Position numbers and translations under genes: made by a program. A stretch of DNA of 23,445 nucleotides from Ettlia oleoabundans (lineage: Eukaryota; Chlorophyta; Chlorophyceae; Chlamydomonadales). Location: assembly GCA_019693395.1 (NCBI GenBank), contig JAAMXP010001932.1:1-23445 (forward strand), given 5' to 3'. Of the stretch, positions 10,301 through 19,617 are shown one piece after another; positions within the stretch are counted from its first letter, which is position 1, and every line of letters starts with the position of its first letter. The notes under the pieces were generated by a model. That model had not been told where the DNA came from, ran no database searches, and saw only the letters and a program-made list of their open reading frames with translations.

Positions 10301-12179
10301 CCGCCAACTGAAGGTGCCGCTCCCAAAGGAATGAATCAGCACAACCCCAGTGCTGCCCCCAATATGACGCTGCCCCTGAACACATGGCAGGGATGAGGTG
10401 GAGAGTTGCGTGAGAAATCTGGTGAGGGTGCACTGCCCATGCTGGTTACCTGCTGTCGTGCACAGCAGGATTGTCAAAAGTGGTGAGCTGCCCCACAGGA
10501 CACGCACCAAGGCTCACATCCTGCAATGTAACCGTCCCAATCCCCGCACCAGAGGCATCGCAAGCTTGTAGTGCACCCGCAGGCCGCCACAACTAATCCA
10601 GCGGCTGTCACTGTCTGCCAGCTCCTCCGCCGGCACATCATCCTCCGCACCCAACTCCATGTGCAACGCCTGCCCTCGCTCAGCGTCCCACTGCACCTGC
10701 TCTACCAGCAGCCAGGTGTCCGGTCGGTCCTACATGTAGTTATCCACAACGAAGCAAAGAAGCAGGTTGAGGCAAGCCAACCACCAAGGGAGATCTCTGC
10801 TATTGATGCTGTTGCTGACATCAGGATGGCCTATAACCGGTTCAAAGGAAGTTGCCTCACCACGATCACAGGAGCCCGCGCCTCCTCCCACCCCCACCAC
10901 CACCCCACCAAAACGGCAGCAGTGAGCAGCCTGTGTTCATGTCCAGCCTGTCTGTTCATTGAGCACCTGCCAGGAGGGCCAGGTCAATGCAACAAATCCG
11001 TTCTCCCACCGTTTGCGGGTCCACTCAGCTATCCGCTGCACAGGCACCATCACACTGGCGGTTTTATGCACAGTATGCGCTCAAGCACCGCAGGCACCCA
11101 GGCTGGTTCAACAACATTCCCCTGGGACAATGAATCAGTGGCTGTGGGCCTGTGTGCTGAAAGTGGGACATGAATGCTCCCCACACGCACTGTCACTGCT
11201 TAGATGACCTTGCCTGCGCTGCCAGCACTTGCAACACCGCAAAGCCGATGTGCACACAGTAAAGAGTGATGAAAGGAGGCCACTGGCGGCGCGCCCACTC
11301 GCTCCTCCGTATTGCCACTAGTTTAAAAAGGCCCAGCGGCATTGACAGCGCAGCGAAGATTGCTGCTGTCCACAAGTAAGGCCTGCAGCGTGCACACGAG
11401 CGCATTGCAGCAACAACAGGCTCAGAACAGGACAGCTCCTGCTAAGCCAACCAGACTGGCAGACAAGGTTTGCCAGCGCTCTGATGCAAGCCAAAGGGCT
11501 GAGGCAAAGGCCTCAGCAACCTGTGACAGCAACTTGTCCCGGTTGGCAGAAAGCTTTGAAGGGAACATGAAATTCAAATACAGGCCATTGCAGGCAGGGT
11601 GGGTGTAAACGCGCAATGGATGGCGGCACCTCTGCAGTCGGGGCCCAGTGCCCAGCATGTATGCCATGGTGACAGCTATGCAGCGCAGCATGGACAGCGC
11701 CACCACATCTTCTGCTGAACCGGCAAAGGTGTAGTGCCAGCTATGGCTGTGGGTTGGAACAGCATTTGGTATTGCTAAAATGTAGATGAGAAGCATGCTG
11801 ATGGCCTCGGCAGCTGCTAAAGCTGGCTCGGCCTGCAGCGGCAGGGCTTGCAGTTGGGAAAAAGTATCGAGCAAAGGGAAGTCAGAGTAGACACACATGT
11901 ATCGGGGTTGATGCAGGCAGTACAGCTTACCAGCATATACAATGCACCAGCGGCGCACGATACCAGGAAACGAAGCGTGCGGAGCACATCTCGTGCTTTA
12001 AGCTTCTGTGACACACGTGCAGTGTGGGTTGCCGCTTTCTGCTGCCGCAACTCCTTCTCAACCTCATCCATTCGCAATCCGATTATGCGCTGTCGGCGCA
12101 AAGTTGGGGGAGAGCGTGACGTGTCTATCACCTCCGGCTCCTGTACGGACATAATAGAGGCGCTAGCGGTGCTCCCCAT
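7330..12179 (-). CDS. Membrane-anchored alpha/beta hydrolase fold protein with Ala at the nucleophile position
   Basis: Exons: 12179-11931, 11832-11630, 11382-11214, 11035-10967, 10729-10550, 10375-10234, 10077-9293, about 9059-8660, 8492-8392, 7976-7869, 7705-7572 and 7468-7330, giving about 892 residues. Residues 60-230 hold about four or five hydrophobic segments. A soluble hydrolase domain follows: RWISCGGLRVHYK; oxyanion-hole strand VVLIHSFGSGTFSW (301-314); FDRPGFGLSERP (332-343); nucleophile elbow GHADG (381-385); VGLILLHPDLSGDVAP; cap-like helices with PLHVRGWDMALIE; acid-loop VATGEHDRFVP (Asp837); and CGHMSHEE (His867). The membrane N-terminus plus this domain resembles a plant alpha/beta-hydrolase family. 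The elbow lacks Ser/Asp/Cys. About 340 residues, mostly low complexity, separate the elbow from the next strand. The exon 7/8 junction is uncertain; 9080 is an alternative acceptor. Introns after exons 3, 8 and 10 use GC donors. Substrate unknown. Confidence 0.85.
7718..7753. repeat. (GGCA)n tetranucleotide repeat in hydrolase intron 10
   Basis: Imperfect tandem GGCA/GGTA units just upstream, in the gene's direction, of the acceptor at 7706. The reverse-strand text is TGCC-rich, so it adds pyrimidines near the splice acceptor. Confidence 0.8.
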
Positions 12180-12789
12180 CCGGCCGCTGCTGCCGCTTGC
12201 TCCGCCACCACACTTGGCGGCCCGGACCTGCCTTGGTCAGCCAGGGGCAATTAAATTTATTGAAGACTGACAATACGTGGCAAGTTCTACGCAGATGCTT
12301 CACGGGGGGAGGTAAGGGGGATGGGAACTTCAACTGAGGGAGTGCACACACAACCTGAAGCCTAAAGCACTGCCCTGAACACCGTCGATATTATTGCGCA
12401 ATTAACTTGGGAGGGGGCCGAAAGGGCCGAAATCGAGCCATGAGGCCTACCTTTTGTACAGCACCTCTGTACAAACACACGTGGCACTTTCTGCAGGCGC
12501 TCGGTCACGCCGCGTAACCTTTTGCAAACTTTGCCGTGTAGGGTAGTCGGTGGTGCTGGTAGGATACGGTCGGAGTGGTGTCAGGCCGTCACAAAACGCC
12601 TGGCTTCGCGCCTCTAGCTTCCCTGCAAGCGTTGGTGAGTGCACACGCTGGTTAGTGGGCTTGTCGGGAAGCGCTGGTGAAAGACAGGGCCGCCATGCCT
12701 TGCACCAGCACAAGGCAAGCACGTGCCTGACACCAACAAAGGTCCTCAAGCACTGCTCGCGTGCCTTCACGTCTCAGCAACGCGTGGCG
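12180..12789. other. Divergent intergenic region
   Basis: About 610 bases between the hydrolase start (reverse strand) and the first candidate ATG of the forward gene. It should contain both promoters. The one distinct structure is a GTAC-cored inverted repeat at 12453-12475. No supported ORF. Confidence 0.5.
12453..12475. promoter_or_regulatory. Inverted repeat TTTGTACA-N7-TGTACAAA in a divergent promoter
   Basis: Perfect 8-base arms (12453-12460 and 12468-12475) separated by 7 bases, each with a GTAC core. GTAC is the core of copper-response elements bound by the SBP-domain regulator CRR1 in Chlamydomonas. That function is not shown here, and GTAC is a common tetramer. The symmetry could equally fit another dimeric factor or chance. 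Confidence 0.35.
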
Positions 12790-14381
12790 ATGCCCGTTCC
12801 TTCTGCCGCGCTTCCCCGCACGCTGCTGGGGTTCTGGCGGGGAGGCTGGTGGACGACAAAACCCACTTACCCTGCGCTTTGCCCTGGCGGCAGTCCACTG
12901 CTTTCCTGCTTCTTCTCCCCTTCACCTTCATCTGCTATGCAGGTTTGCGCTTGTACGAAGTTGCAGGCGGCCCTCAGGTGCAGCTCTGCAGCCGCCAGCC
13001 CTCAGCGCCGCGCCCGCCGCGTCGCTGAGCAACTGGCAGCCCTTGCAGCATGGAGCCGCTTGGCAGCAAGCCACTCCAGTCAGCGGCTTGTCGACCCAGC
13101 AAGCGACAGCGCAAGCGGCTGCAGAGCTGCAGCGACACCGAGAGCTGCGCGTCGGCGGCACCACTACGCAAAGTGCGCGCTGGGGTGCTTCCATGCTTGA
13201 TTTCCCAGGTCCCATCTGCCTAGGTTTCCAGCTCACAGCATGCACGGCACGATAGGGCTGTGTTTGCTGAGCAGTCAAGATTGTCCTGAGCTGCCACATG
13301 GTCATGCTCTGCCTTTTCGACTGCGGTCGCTGCTGCTCTTGCTGCTGCAGCGCTCGCGCCGTGCCAGCGCGGGCGTTTGTTGCCACGAGCTGTGCCTCTA
13401 TGTACGGTGGCACTCGGCGGCAGGTGGCGTGAGGATAAACCGCCTGACTTTGGACCCCATTGCTGGCGTGGATGGCTTGCGCGGCCTCTTCAGGTGAGGA
13501 CTGGGGCATTGAGATCGCTAAAATTGCTCCCTGTGTGCAACCAACCTGCATGTGCTGAGGATGCTGGCATGAAGCTGCCAGCACTGTTCTCCTGCCATGA
13601 AACGAGCCCGTTTAGCCCTGAGAAATGCTTATCATTTACCTTGAACACGTCCTCCGCTCATGTTTCTCAAATTTTGTCCATCATCCACACCACGTCATGA
13701 CTTGCCCCCTCCATTATTCGCTGCAATGTGCAGGCGGCTGATCAAGGGTGCGTTTGGCCCGCCGGCTGCCCTGCCCGATTACCTCACCTCGGAGCAGTTC
13801 TACAAGTTTTCCCCTGCCCAGGAGCTGATCAGCCTTCCTGCGGACATTGCGCGCACCGAGTTCCGCCTTGTGGTCACGCTGGATGGCTGGGAGTACACGG
13901 TGTGCGAGCGGCAACTGCCAGGCACACCAGACCCCGAGCGCAGGCTACTCGTCACGGTGAGTGGGGTCGCAGCGTAAGTGCCTGGTTTAGGCCACAGTGG
14001 GGCATTTATTTAGAGGTGGTGCGCAGGATGTGTTGTTCGTGTTGGTTGGGTATGCAGCACGCTGTGTGCATGTGCACGCTGTGTGCATATGCTTCCAACG
14101 TACCTCACGTATCACCCATTCTCCCACAGCAATTCAGTGGGAGCCTCACACCTCCACCCTACCTTCCCCTCCCATCCCCTCTTTCCATGCAGCTTGCTGA
14201 GTTTGAGAGTGATGCTGTCGTTGTGGGCGATCGCCGCTACGTCGCACGCCTGCTTTCTTACCCAACTGTCTGCGTCAAGCGCGAGTTCCTGGACGCTGCT
14301 GTGGCTAGCCTGCTGGCAGACCACACAGAGCAGAAGCACGGTGCCAGCCCCGGGCGCACACAAAGCCTGTCAACAACTTGA
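12790..14381 (+). CDS. Unrecognised protein; last three exons solid, 5' end uncertain
   Basis: Well-supported exons: about 13351-13493, 13734-13956 and 14193-14381 (stop TGA). Donors CAG/GTGAGG and ACG/GTGAGT and acceptors GTGCAG and ATGCAG keep one frame across the junctions. They encode about 185 residues containing LTLDPIAGVDGLRGLF, KGAFGPPAALPDYL, ELISLPADIARTEFRLVV, LDGWEYTVCERQLPG and DAVVVGDRRYVARLL. The same frame is open upstream except for TGA at 13198, so at least one more intron is needed. Candidate starts are ATG 12790 and ATG 12937; the latter opens a Ser/Ala/Arg-rich stretch that could be an organelle transit peptide. The segment from ELISLP to VARLLSYP faintly recalls the TAF7 N-terminal domain (an LRLPP-like start, then an IGGxxYxAxLxDLP-like strand), but key residues are missing, so I name no function. 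Confidence 0.55.
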
Positions 14382-14703
14382 GCTTGTCCATGTGCTGGTC
14401 GTTTGTTCCTCGAGCTGCTGATGCTGGACACGCAGCCACCGTACGCACCGTAACGCGTACATGCTGCATGTTGCTCTCTCCGTCCCGTACCTCGGACGCC
14501 TTTTGAATAGAAGTGCTCATGAAGTCATCATCGCAACCCTGCATCTGCAAGAAGGGTTCTTACGTTGAAGGGTGTTGGGGCCAGTTTTCCCTCGTGGGTG
14601 CCCTCTACCACTCCTCTTGTCCAACAATCACTTTCCTAATCATGTCAAATTCTACTTGCTGCGTTCGGTGTTCCCCTCCAGTGCTTTATTGCATCGTTCC
14701 GAC

Positions 14704-14708
14704 TTACA
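14704..14708 (-). terminator. TGTAA polyadenylation signal, likely for the EF-P gene
   Basis: First reverse-strand TGTAA past the EF-P stop at 15169, giving a 3' UTR of about 470 bases. Confidence 0.55.
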
Positions 14709-15147
14709 TCAAATGGTTTAGTGTTGCGAGGGTATTTGCCCCACTGGGCGTCTTCAACTTTGACTCCACCGCCTGTTCTGCTCTCCTTCCCTGGGTTGAC
14801 TACGTTTGTCTGCTTAGTGCTTCATCGGGCATATGACCGTTCTGCTTCCATCCTACAAGGAAGGCCATCTGCTTGCGCACGACTTGACTGCGCACTCTGT
14901 TTTCTGCCCTCCACGCTCTCTATTGACTCTCCCCTACTGCAAGACACGCTCCACCTGCTGCATGGTCTGACTTGCATTGTTTGCACTGCCTTCTAGCGCT
15001 GCGCTCCTTCTTTTTGTCCTGTCAAAGCTGTCTGCCCTTTGCACCGCATGATCAACTGCTGGTTATGTCCCCCCGATAAACCCACTGCTGGGGGAACTTG
15101 AATCGACTCAATGAAGCATGGCGGAACAGCCAGGGATGACAGCGACG

Positions 15148-15152
15148 TGTAA
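15148..15152 (+). terminator. TGTAA, possible polyadenylation signal of the forward gene
   Basis: First forward-strand TGTAA past the stop at 14381, about 767 bases downstream and 17 bases short of the EF-P stop codon. Such a long 3' UTR is possible, but a variant signal such as CGTAA near 14449 is an alternative. Confidence 0.3.
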
Positions 15153-15168
15153 TGGGAGTGCCTGCCTC

Positions 15169-16749
15169 CTACTTGTCCCCCCGCCGTACAAACGTGCGCT
15201 CTGCTGTGTCCACCACTACAAAATCTCCCATCTGAACAAAGGGGGGCACGTGGATCTGCAGACAGCAGGGCCACCCACAGCCAAACATAGCAGCTGATGG
15301 CTGCAGTGATGCAAACATGTCGCTGCAGCATGCAGAGTGCCACGAAAGCCATGGAGGAATGCTGCCTGCTGCAGTGCTTTTTAGACAACCCACCCACCTC
15401 TATGTCTCCCTCGCACACGGCCCACTTGTACGACGGTGTCACCGTCTCTCCCTTCATCGTGGGCGCAGCCTCGATCACCTTGAGCGTGACATGGGAGGGA
15501 ACCTCGCCGGTGACGGGCACATCTGCGTGGAAATTGAGGGTCACTTCCAACCCCTCCACCAGAAAGTCACACACATCGCCAAACACCTCCCTGCATTAGC
15601 GCAGAGTGAGGAGTGTGCAGGGCGGGCAGGGCAGGAACTTGCGCAGGCAGCTGTTAAGGGACGCCTGTGCAGCTGCAGCATTCGGTTGGGGGCTGGCTCA
15701 TAATCCTGCGAAGTGCTGGGCACAAGTGATGTGGGGGCCAATGGTGCCTGTTCCTGTAGCTGAGACTGCTCACCGGTCAACTGCCAGCTGCTCATACGTT
15801 TCGGGGTCCATGCAATGTACCTGGTTGCCTGCAGCCAGCAGCAAGGGGTAACGACTTGCTCCAAGGGTGGGTGCATACTGCTGCATGAATCACCACTGGC
15901 TGATGAGAATCACGTGTTGATCTACTACCAAATTGCATCAGATGGATGGATGCATCAGGCACAACAGGCACGGAGCTCCCACATGAGCTACATCAGGTGC
16001 AAGGGCCATCCCGCGAGAGGTGGCGCGGTGCAGCTCGCACACAGACAGCAGCTCCCTGCCAGCGCCCACCTTCTGTGTAGAGGCAGTGAAACTTGCGTTC
16101 TTCCAATCTCACATACTCTACTTGGTCATATGGGCGGAATTTCGTTGGATGCTTTGCCTTGGTGACGATGTTGCGCATCTCAAAGTTGACGTTCCCCAGC
16201 TGGCGCTGCATATCCAGCAACAGAGTATAATTACCAGGCAGTAGTAGTGCAGCGGGGCCAGTCATCTGGCTTCTAGCTTTTTGATACTGCTTGCGCGGAT
16301 ACATCAGCACAGTGTCGTACGAGTATGGCAGAAAGTTACACTTCCTGCCAGCAAGTGTGGCAGTCTTACCCCCATGGCTCGGTTTTGCAAGCTAACGACT
16401 TGCAGCAGCTTGCCATTGTGCTCAATTACGTTGCCAACTCGAAGCTACAATGAAGATAAAAAGGCACATAGGATCCTTAGCCTGCAGATGCATAGGCTCG
16501 GACAGCCTGCCTGCACGTAAGCACCGACGGCGTGGCAATGGGCGAGGGCTTCGCTTGTCCTCCCGTGTACCTCACGTCTGCCGGTCTGCCCACGCTGCTC
16601 ACCTCATTTGCCTGCTTCTTTACTCCCCGTAGTTGATGCAATGCCTGCCCCAGGCTGGGCAGCGCCTGCGCACACGCTGCGCTCTCAGTGAGTGGGCATG
16701 TGCTGCAAAGCAAGCTGCGTAGTGCGAGAAGCTGCTGCAGTCCTCTCAT
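15169..16749 (-). CDS. efp: Elongation factor P, mitochondrial type
   Basis: Translation factor that enters the ribosomal E site and relieves stalling at difficult peptide bonds such as polyproline. Exons: 16749-16603, 16444-16370, 16205-16070, 15828-15774, 15590-15398 and 15255-15169, giving 230 residues. Residues 1-45 are rich in Leu, Arg, Ser and Ala with almost no acid, a likely mitochondrial presequence (plastid possible). Domain I contains LRVGNVIEHNGKLLQVV and NVNFEMRNIVTKAKHPTKF. The central OB domain has the diagnostic MDPETYEQLAVD. The C-terminal OB domain has PTMKGETVTPSYK and ends PPFVQMGDFVVVDTAERTF. About 185 residues remain after the presequence, the usual EF-P length. The domain I loop that normally carries the modified Lys or Arg reads AMGRQLG, placing Arg75 at or near the tip. 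The gene shares a short divergent promoter with the forward gene at 16966. Confidence 0.93.
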
Positions 16750-16965
16750 GCCAATATCTTCTAATCAGTTGGCCACCAGGTTGGGGTTGTAACAGCAGAG
16801 GCAACCGCAGTACAAAGAGCGAAGAGGTACAGTACATGGTTCCTCATCAGGATGAACGGACATATTTTGGATCTGTTGGACCCGCCTACTTCTTTAGTTC
16901 ATAACTCTCTCTACCGCAAGCCCTGCTAGTGTTCTTCACAGGCTGAGCACAGGCTGAACAAGCCC
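16750..16965. promoter_or_regulatory. Putative bidirectional promoter between EF-P and tRNA-binding protein genes
   Basis: Only 216 bases separate the two start codons, so both leaders and promoters must fit here. No clear TATA box was recognised on either strand. Confidence 0.5.
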
Positions 16966-17977
16966 ATGTCTGCCCTGTCGGCTGCCCGCACGTGTCGTTC
17001 AGTTGGAAAAGCATCTAAGCTGCAGCCATGCTTGCGCCGCCTGCGCGCTGCCTGGGCTCAGGTGGCGGTGCGGCAACCCGCCCCCTCACAGCAGCGCCGC
17101 ACTGTCGTGTTGCTCGCTTCCGCGGAGACTGAGGCTGTAGGTGTGGTACTCCTGGCTGCCTGATATGGTTTGTTTGGGAATAAGGTTGGCTTTCAGTCTG
17201 CATGTCAGGCTGTGGCAATCTGACATGGCACCGAGCCCCACACCCCTTCCTTGGTCACCTTTAGCGCCCGCACCCGCGGCATCTGCTGCTGTCGTGCCTG
17301 ACGTCACAAAGATGGACATCAGGGTTGGCCGCATAGTCAGCTGCGAGAAACACCCGGACGCGGACTCGCTTTATGTGGAGCAGATTGATGTGGGGGAGCC
17401 GCAGGGGCCCCGCACCATTGTCAGCGGCCTTGTCAAGTATGTGCCACTGGAAGAGATGCAGGTGAGACCAAGAGGCAGGGTGGGGCAGGAAGTAGGTACT
17501 CAACGAATCGAAGGCATAAAGGGAGGGAAAGCCTCAGTCTGTAGATGAGCTGCTTCTCGCTTGCCTTGTGCCGTGGTAGCCCGTCCTGCGCTCTTGCCTG
17601 CGCATAACGGTGGCCCACGCTTTCGTATTCCGCAGGATCGTGCCGTGGTGATCATTGCCAATTTGAAGCCGCGCAACATGCGTGGCATCAAGAGCAACGG
17701 AATGGTGCTGTGCGCCTCTAATGAGGAGCACACCGTCGTGGAGCCGCTTGCACCGCCGCAAGGGGCTGCTGTGGGAGAGCGCGCGTGGTTTGGCGAGGCC
17801 CAGGAACAGGGGGAGCCGGCGAAGCCCAACCAGGTGGACAAAAAGAAGATGTGGGAGGAGGTGCAGCCGCTGCTACGCACCAACTCCGCGCGTGTTGCTG
17901 GGTTTAATGGCCAGCCCATGATGACCTCCGCAGGCCCTGTCACTGTGGCTAGCCTTGCAGAAGCCCGTATCTCTTAA
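16966..17977 (+). CDS. Organelle-targeted tRNA-binding OB-fold protein (EMAPII/Arc1p-like)
   Basis: Exons 16966-17140, 17265-17461 and 17636-17977 give 237 residues. Residues 1-55 are rich in Ser, Ala, Arg and Gln with no acid, a plastid or dual transit peptide. An Ala/Pro linker follows, then the tRNA-binding OB fold from about residue 72: [60 protein letters not shown] and VLCAS. The C-terminal part (about 165-237) contains [15 protein letters not shown] and ends in [11 protein letters not shown]. This matches the EMAPII extension of AIMP1/EMAPII and TyrRS C-domains, rather than the shorter bacterial MetRS or CsaA form. The family binds tRNA nonspecifically and often assists aminoacyl-tRNA synthetases; no catalytic synthetase domain is present. 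It lies back to back with EF-P, suggesting a shared role in organelle translation. The exact organelle is an inference. Confidence 0.9.
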
Positions 17978-18373
17978 TATGCACCTTTTTCATGACTTTT
18001 ATCCGTGTTGGTAGTTATTGATTATAAACATTACCATGACGTTCAAGTTGGGGTGAGGCACGAATGGTTGGTGCTCTGGGGTCAAGGCTTCGCTAGACGG
18101 AATGCGCTGGATGAGCTGCAGTGCTTCTGCATCTTGCAACACAGGATCAAGTGAGGGATTGCAGACCAGGTGTTTCCAACCTGGTCAGGACTTACAAGTT
18201 GTGTGAACATCCTGCTGCCGTGGCCTGGTGTATGTACTGCTGGGCCGCCGGCAGCTGTCCCTCGATGGGAACCGCTGCCTCTTTACGTGTGTGGGCGCCC
18301 CCGTGAGGCACTGCTCGGTTCTTGGGGCCATTAACAGCGCCGGACAGGCTCCCGTTGTGCAGAGGAGCTGGAG
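17978..18373. other. Intergenic: 3' UTR of tRNA-binding gene and 5' region of ATP synthase subunit
   Basis: 396 bases between two forward genes. An AT-rich stretch follows the stop (about 17978-18040). No TGTAA was found, so the poly(A) signal of the upstream gene is unrecognised. Nothing else supported. Confidence 0.5.
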
Positions 18374-18882
18374 ATGCCGCCCCGTTTCCCTCTGCACCCC
18401 TTCAGCAGGGAGGCGCCGCTGACCACCATCACACGAAACGTTAAGGAAATGTGCGTGTCGACTCATCGGGGCTGTTTCCGGAGCCAGCGGAAGGCGAGGC
18501 AGGGTCTTACCCAGCATATTTTTCTGCAGCGCTGCTTGGTCCTTAAAACCGCTGAGATGCCCGCTTGCAGGTGGCCCTTCGTGTTCGGCTTCGCCTGCAC
18601 GTCCTACACTTTCGTCAAGGTCGCCAGCAGCGTGACGGGTGCGTCGCCGCCGCGCTGCCGCTTCCAGCCTGCAATTACCTGCTCAGTCAGCAGCTTTGGC
18701 TTCAGGTGCTGCCGTTTAGCAGGCAACACAGATACGTAACTTTGCACTTGTGCCAGAGAACATCCTGGCTGCTGTGCGCTCCAGCTAAATCAAGTGTCAC
18801 CCCAGCCTGTGGTCGTGCTGCTTGTGTTTGTGCTGCAGACGAGGATGTGAAGAACTCCAAGTTTGCAAACCCCAAGCACTGA
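18374..18882 (+). CDS. Mitochondrial ATP synthase 6 kDa subunit, plant type
   Basis: Small accessory subunit of the mitochondrial F1Fo-ATP synthase membrane sector. Exons 18374-18450, 18571-18638 and 18839-18882 give 62 residues, in phase through donors AT/GTGCGT and G/GTGCGT and acceptors TTGCAG and CTGCAG. The product begins MPPRFPLHPFSREAP, has one membrane segment starting WPFVFGFACTSYTFVK, and ends DEDVKNSKFANPKH. This matches the layout of the 55-residue plant 6 kDa subunit: an N-terminal Pro/Phe motif, Trp-Pro-Phe opening the membrane helix, then an acidic E/D-D followed by KNSKF. No presequence is visible, as in plants. The gene is easily missed because no exon exceeds 80 bases. Confidence rests mainly on the WPF helix and KNSKF tail. 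Confidence 0.85.
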
Positions 18883-19210
18883 TCCGACCTGCATGCGATT
18901 TGAAGCACCAGTTCAACCTCACAGCAGCGATGTAGCGCTCGCATGGCTCCACTTTCACCAATGGCAGTATTGCATGATTCAACAGCAGCAGCTTGGGAGC
19001 ACAGCTGATCGCAGATCGCAGCCTGCTGGAGCACAGCCTGAAGTTCCAGTCTTCCCCTTTTGTGGGTTCTTTGTAGCCACCATCCAAAGGCAATTTGGGT
19101 TTGGGCACATCGGAGCAGCCGCTGCCAGCCAATCGCCGTTGTGCCCTGCAGACATCTCCACAGTCTCCTGACCTTTAAAACAGGCTTGAGTTGAGTAACT
19201 TAGCTATACT

Positions 19211-19215
19211 TGTAA
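19211..19215 (+). terminator. TGTAA polyadenylation signal of the ATP synthase subunit gene
   Basis: First forward TGTAA after the stop at 18882, giving a 3' UTR of about 340 bases. Confidence 0.7.
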
Positions 19216-19232
19216 TCTGGATGGATTGCAGT

Positions 19233-19237
19233 TTACA
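19233..19237 (-). terminator. TGTAA polyadenylation signal of the Ycf33 gene
   Basis: First reverse-strand TGTAA after the Ycf33 stop at 19618, giving a 3' UTR of about 390 bases. It lies 17 bases from the opposing forward signal. Confidence 0.7.
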
Positions 19238-19617
19238 TTCAACGAGCTTCATTATGGTTTGCAGCATCAAGAAAAGATGAAATGGAAGTATGCCAGACTC
19301 GGCCTCTCGTCTTAACTTTGTGGCAAAATGACACATGGTGCAGACTAGGTGCAGACCTGCAGCAGCAGCCTGCTCAAGCCCAAGGGTGCGTCCTGCAGCT
19401 CTTTGTCTAGAGTAAGAAGGGAAAGTTGGGTCCTAGGAGATGGGTGTGACAATGCTCGAAGCGGTGTAGTCAATAGGGTCGCTCAAGCCCAACATAGCCT
19501 GCGACACAGGATGTATGCACGATTCCAGGAAGGTGAGTGAGGCTACAACAGGGCGTTTGGGGGATATGAAGACTGCTTGTTGCGGTAGTGAAATTTAGCC
19601 GCTGTGCTTCTTTGAGG

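Larger units (their letters stand above)
14382..15168. other. Convergent intergenic region / two 3' UTRs
   Basis: 787 bases between two facing stop codons, more T-rich than the coding DNA. Open frames here have no protein-like composition. It holds one TGTAA signal on each strand (forward 15148, reverse 14704-14708), placed so that the two transcripts would overlap. Confidence 0.55.
18883..19617. other. Convergent intergenic region
   Basis: 735 bases between the ATP synthase subunit stop (forward) and the Ycf33 stop (reverse). It holds the two 3' UTRs, and their TGTAA signals face each other at 19211 and 19237. Between 19240 and 19617 lies the Ycf33 3' UTR. No supported ORF. Confidence 0.6.

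Noticed and set aside
12928..13584. 218-codon open frame on the reverse strand
   Set aside because: Its product is rich in Cys, Gln and Arg without protein-like pattern, and it lies opposite exons with clean splice sites and GC-ending codons. It is a shadow frame.
14513..14836. 107-codon forward frame
   Set aside because: It is Cys/Ser/Val-rich with no domain, lies in T-rich convergent 3' UTR sequence, and has no splice partners.
15895..15962. TGATGAG and CATCAG motifs in an EF-P intron resembling C/D snoRNA boxes
   Set aside because: No correct box C and box D pair with a terminal stem could be found on either strand.
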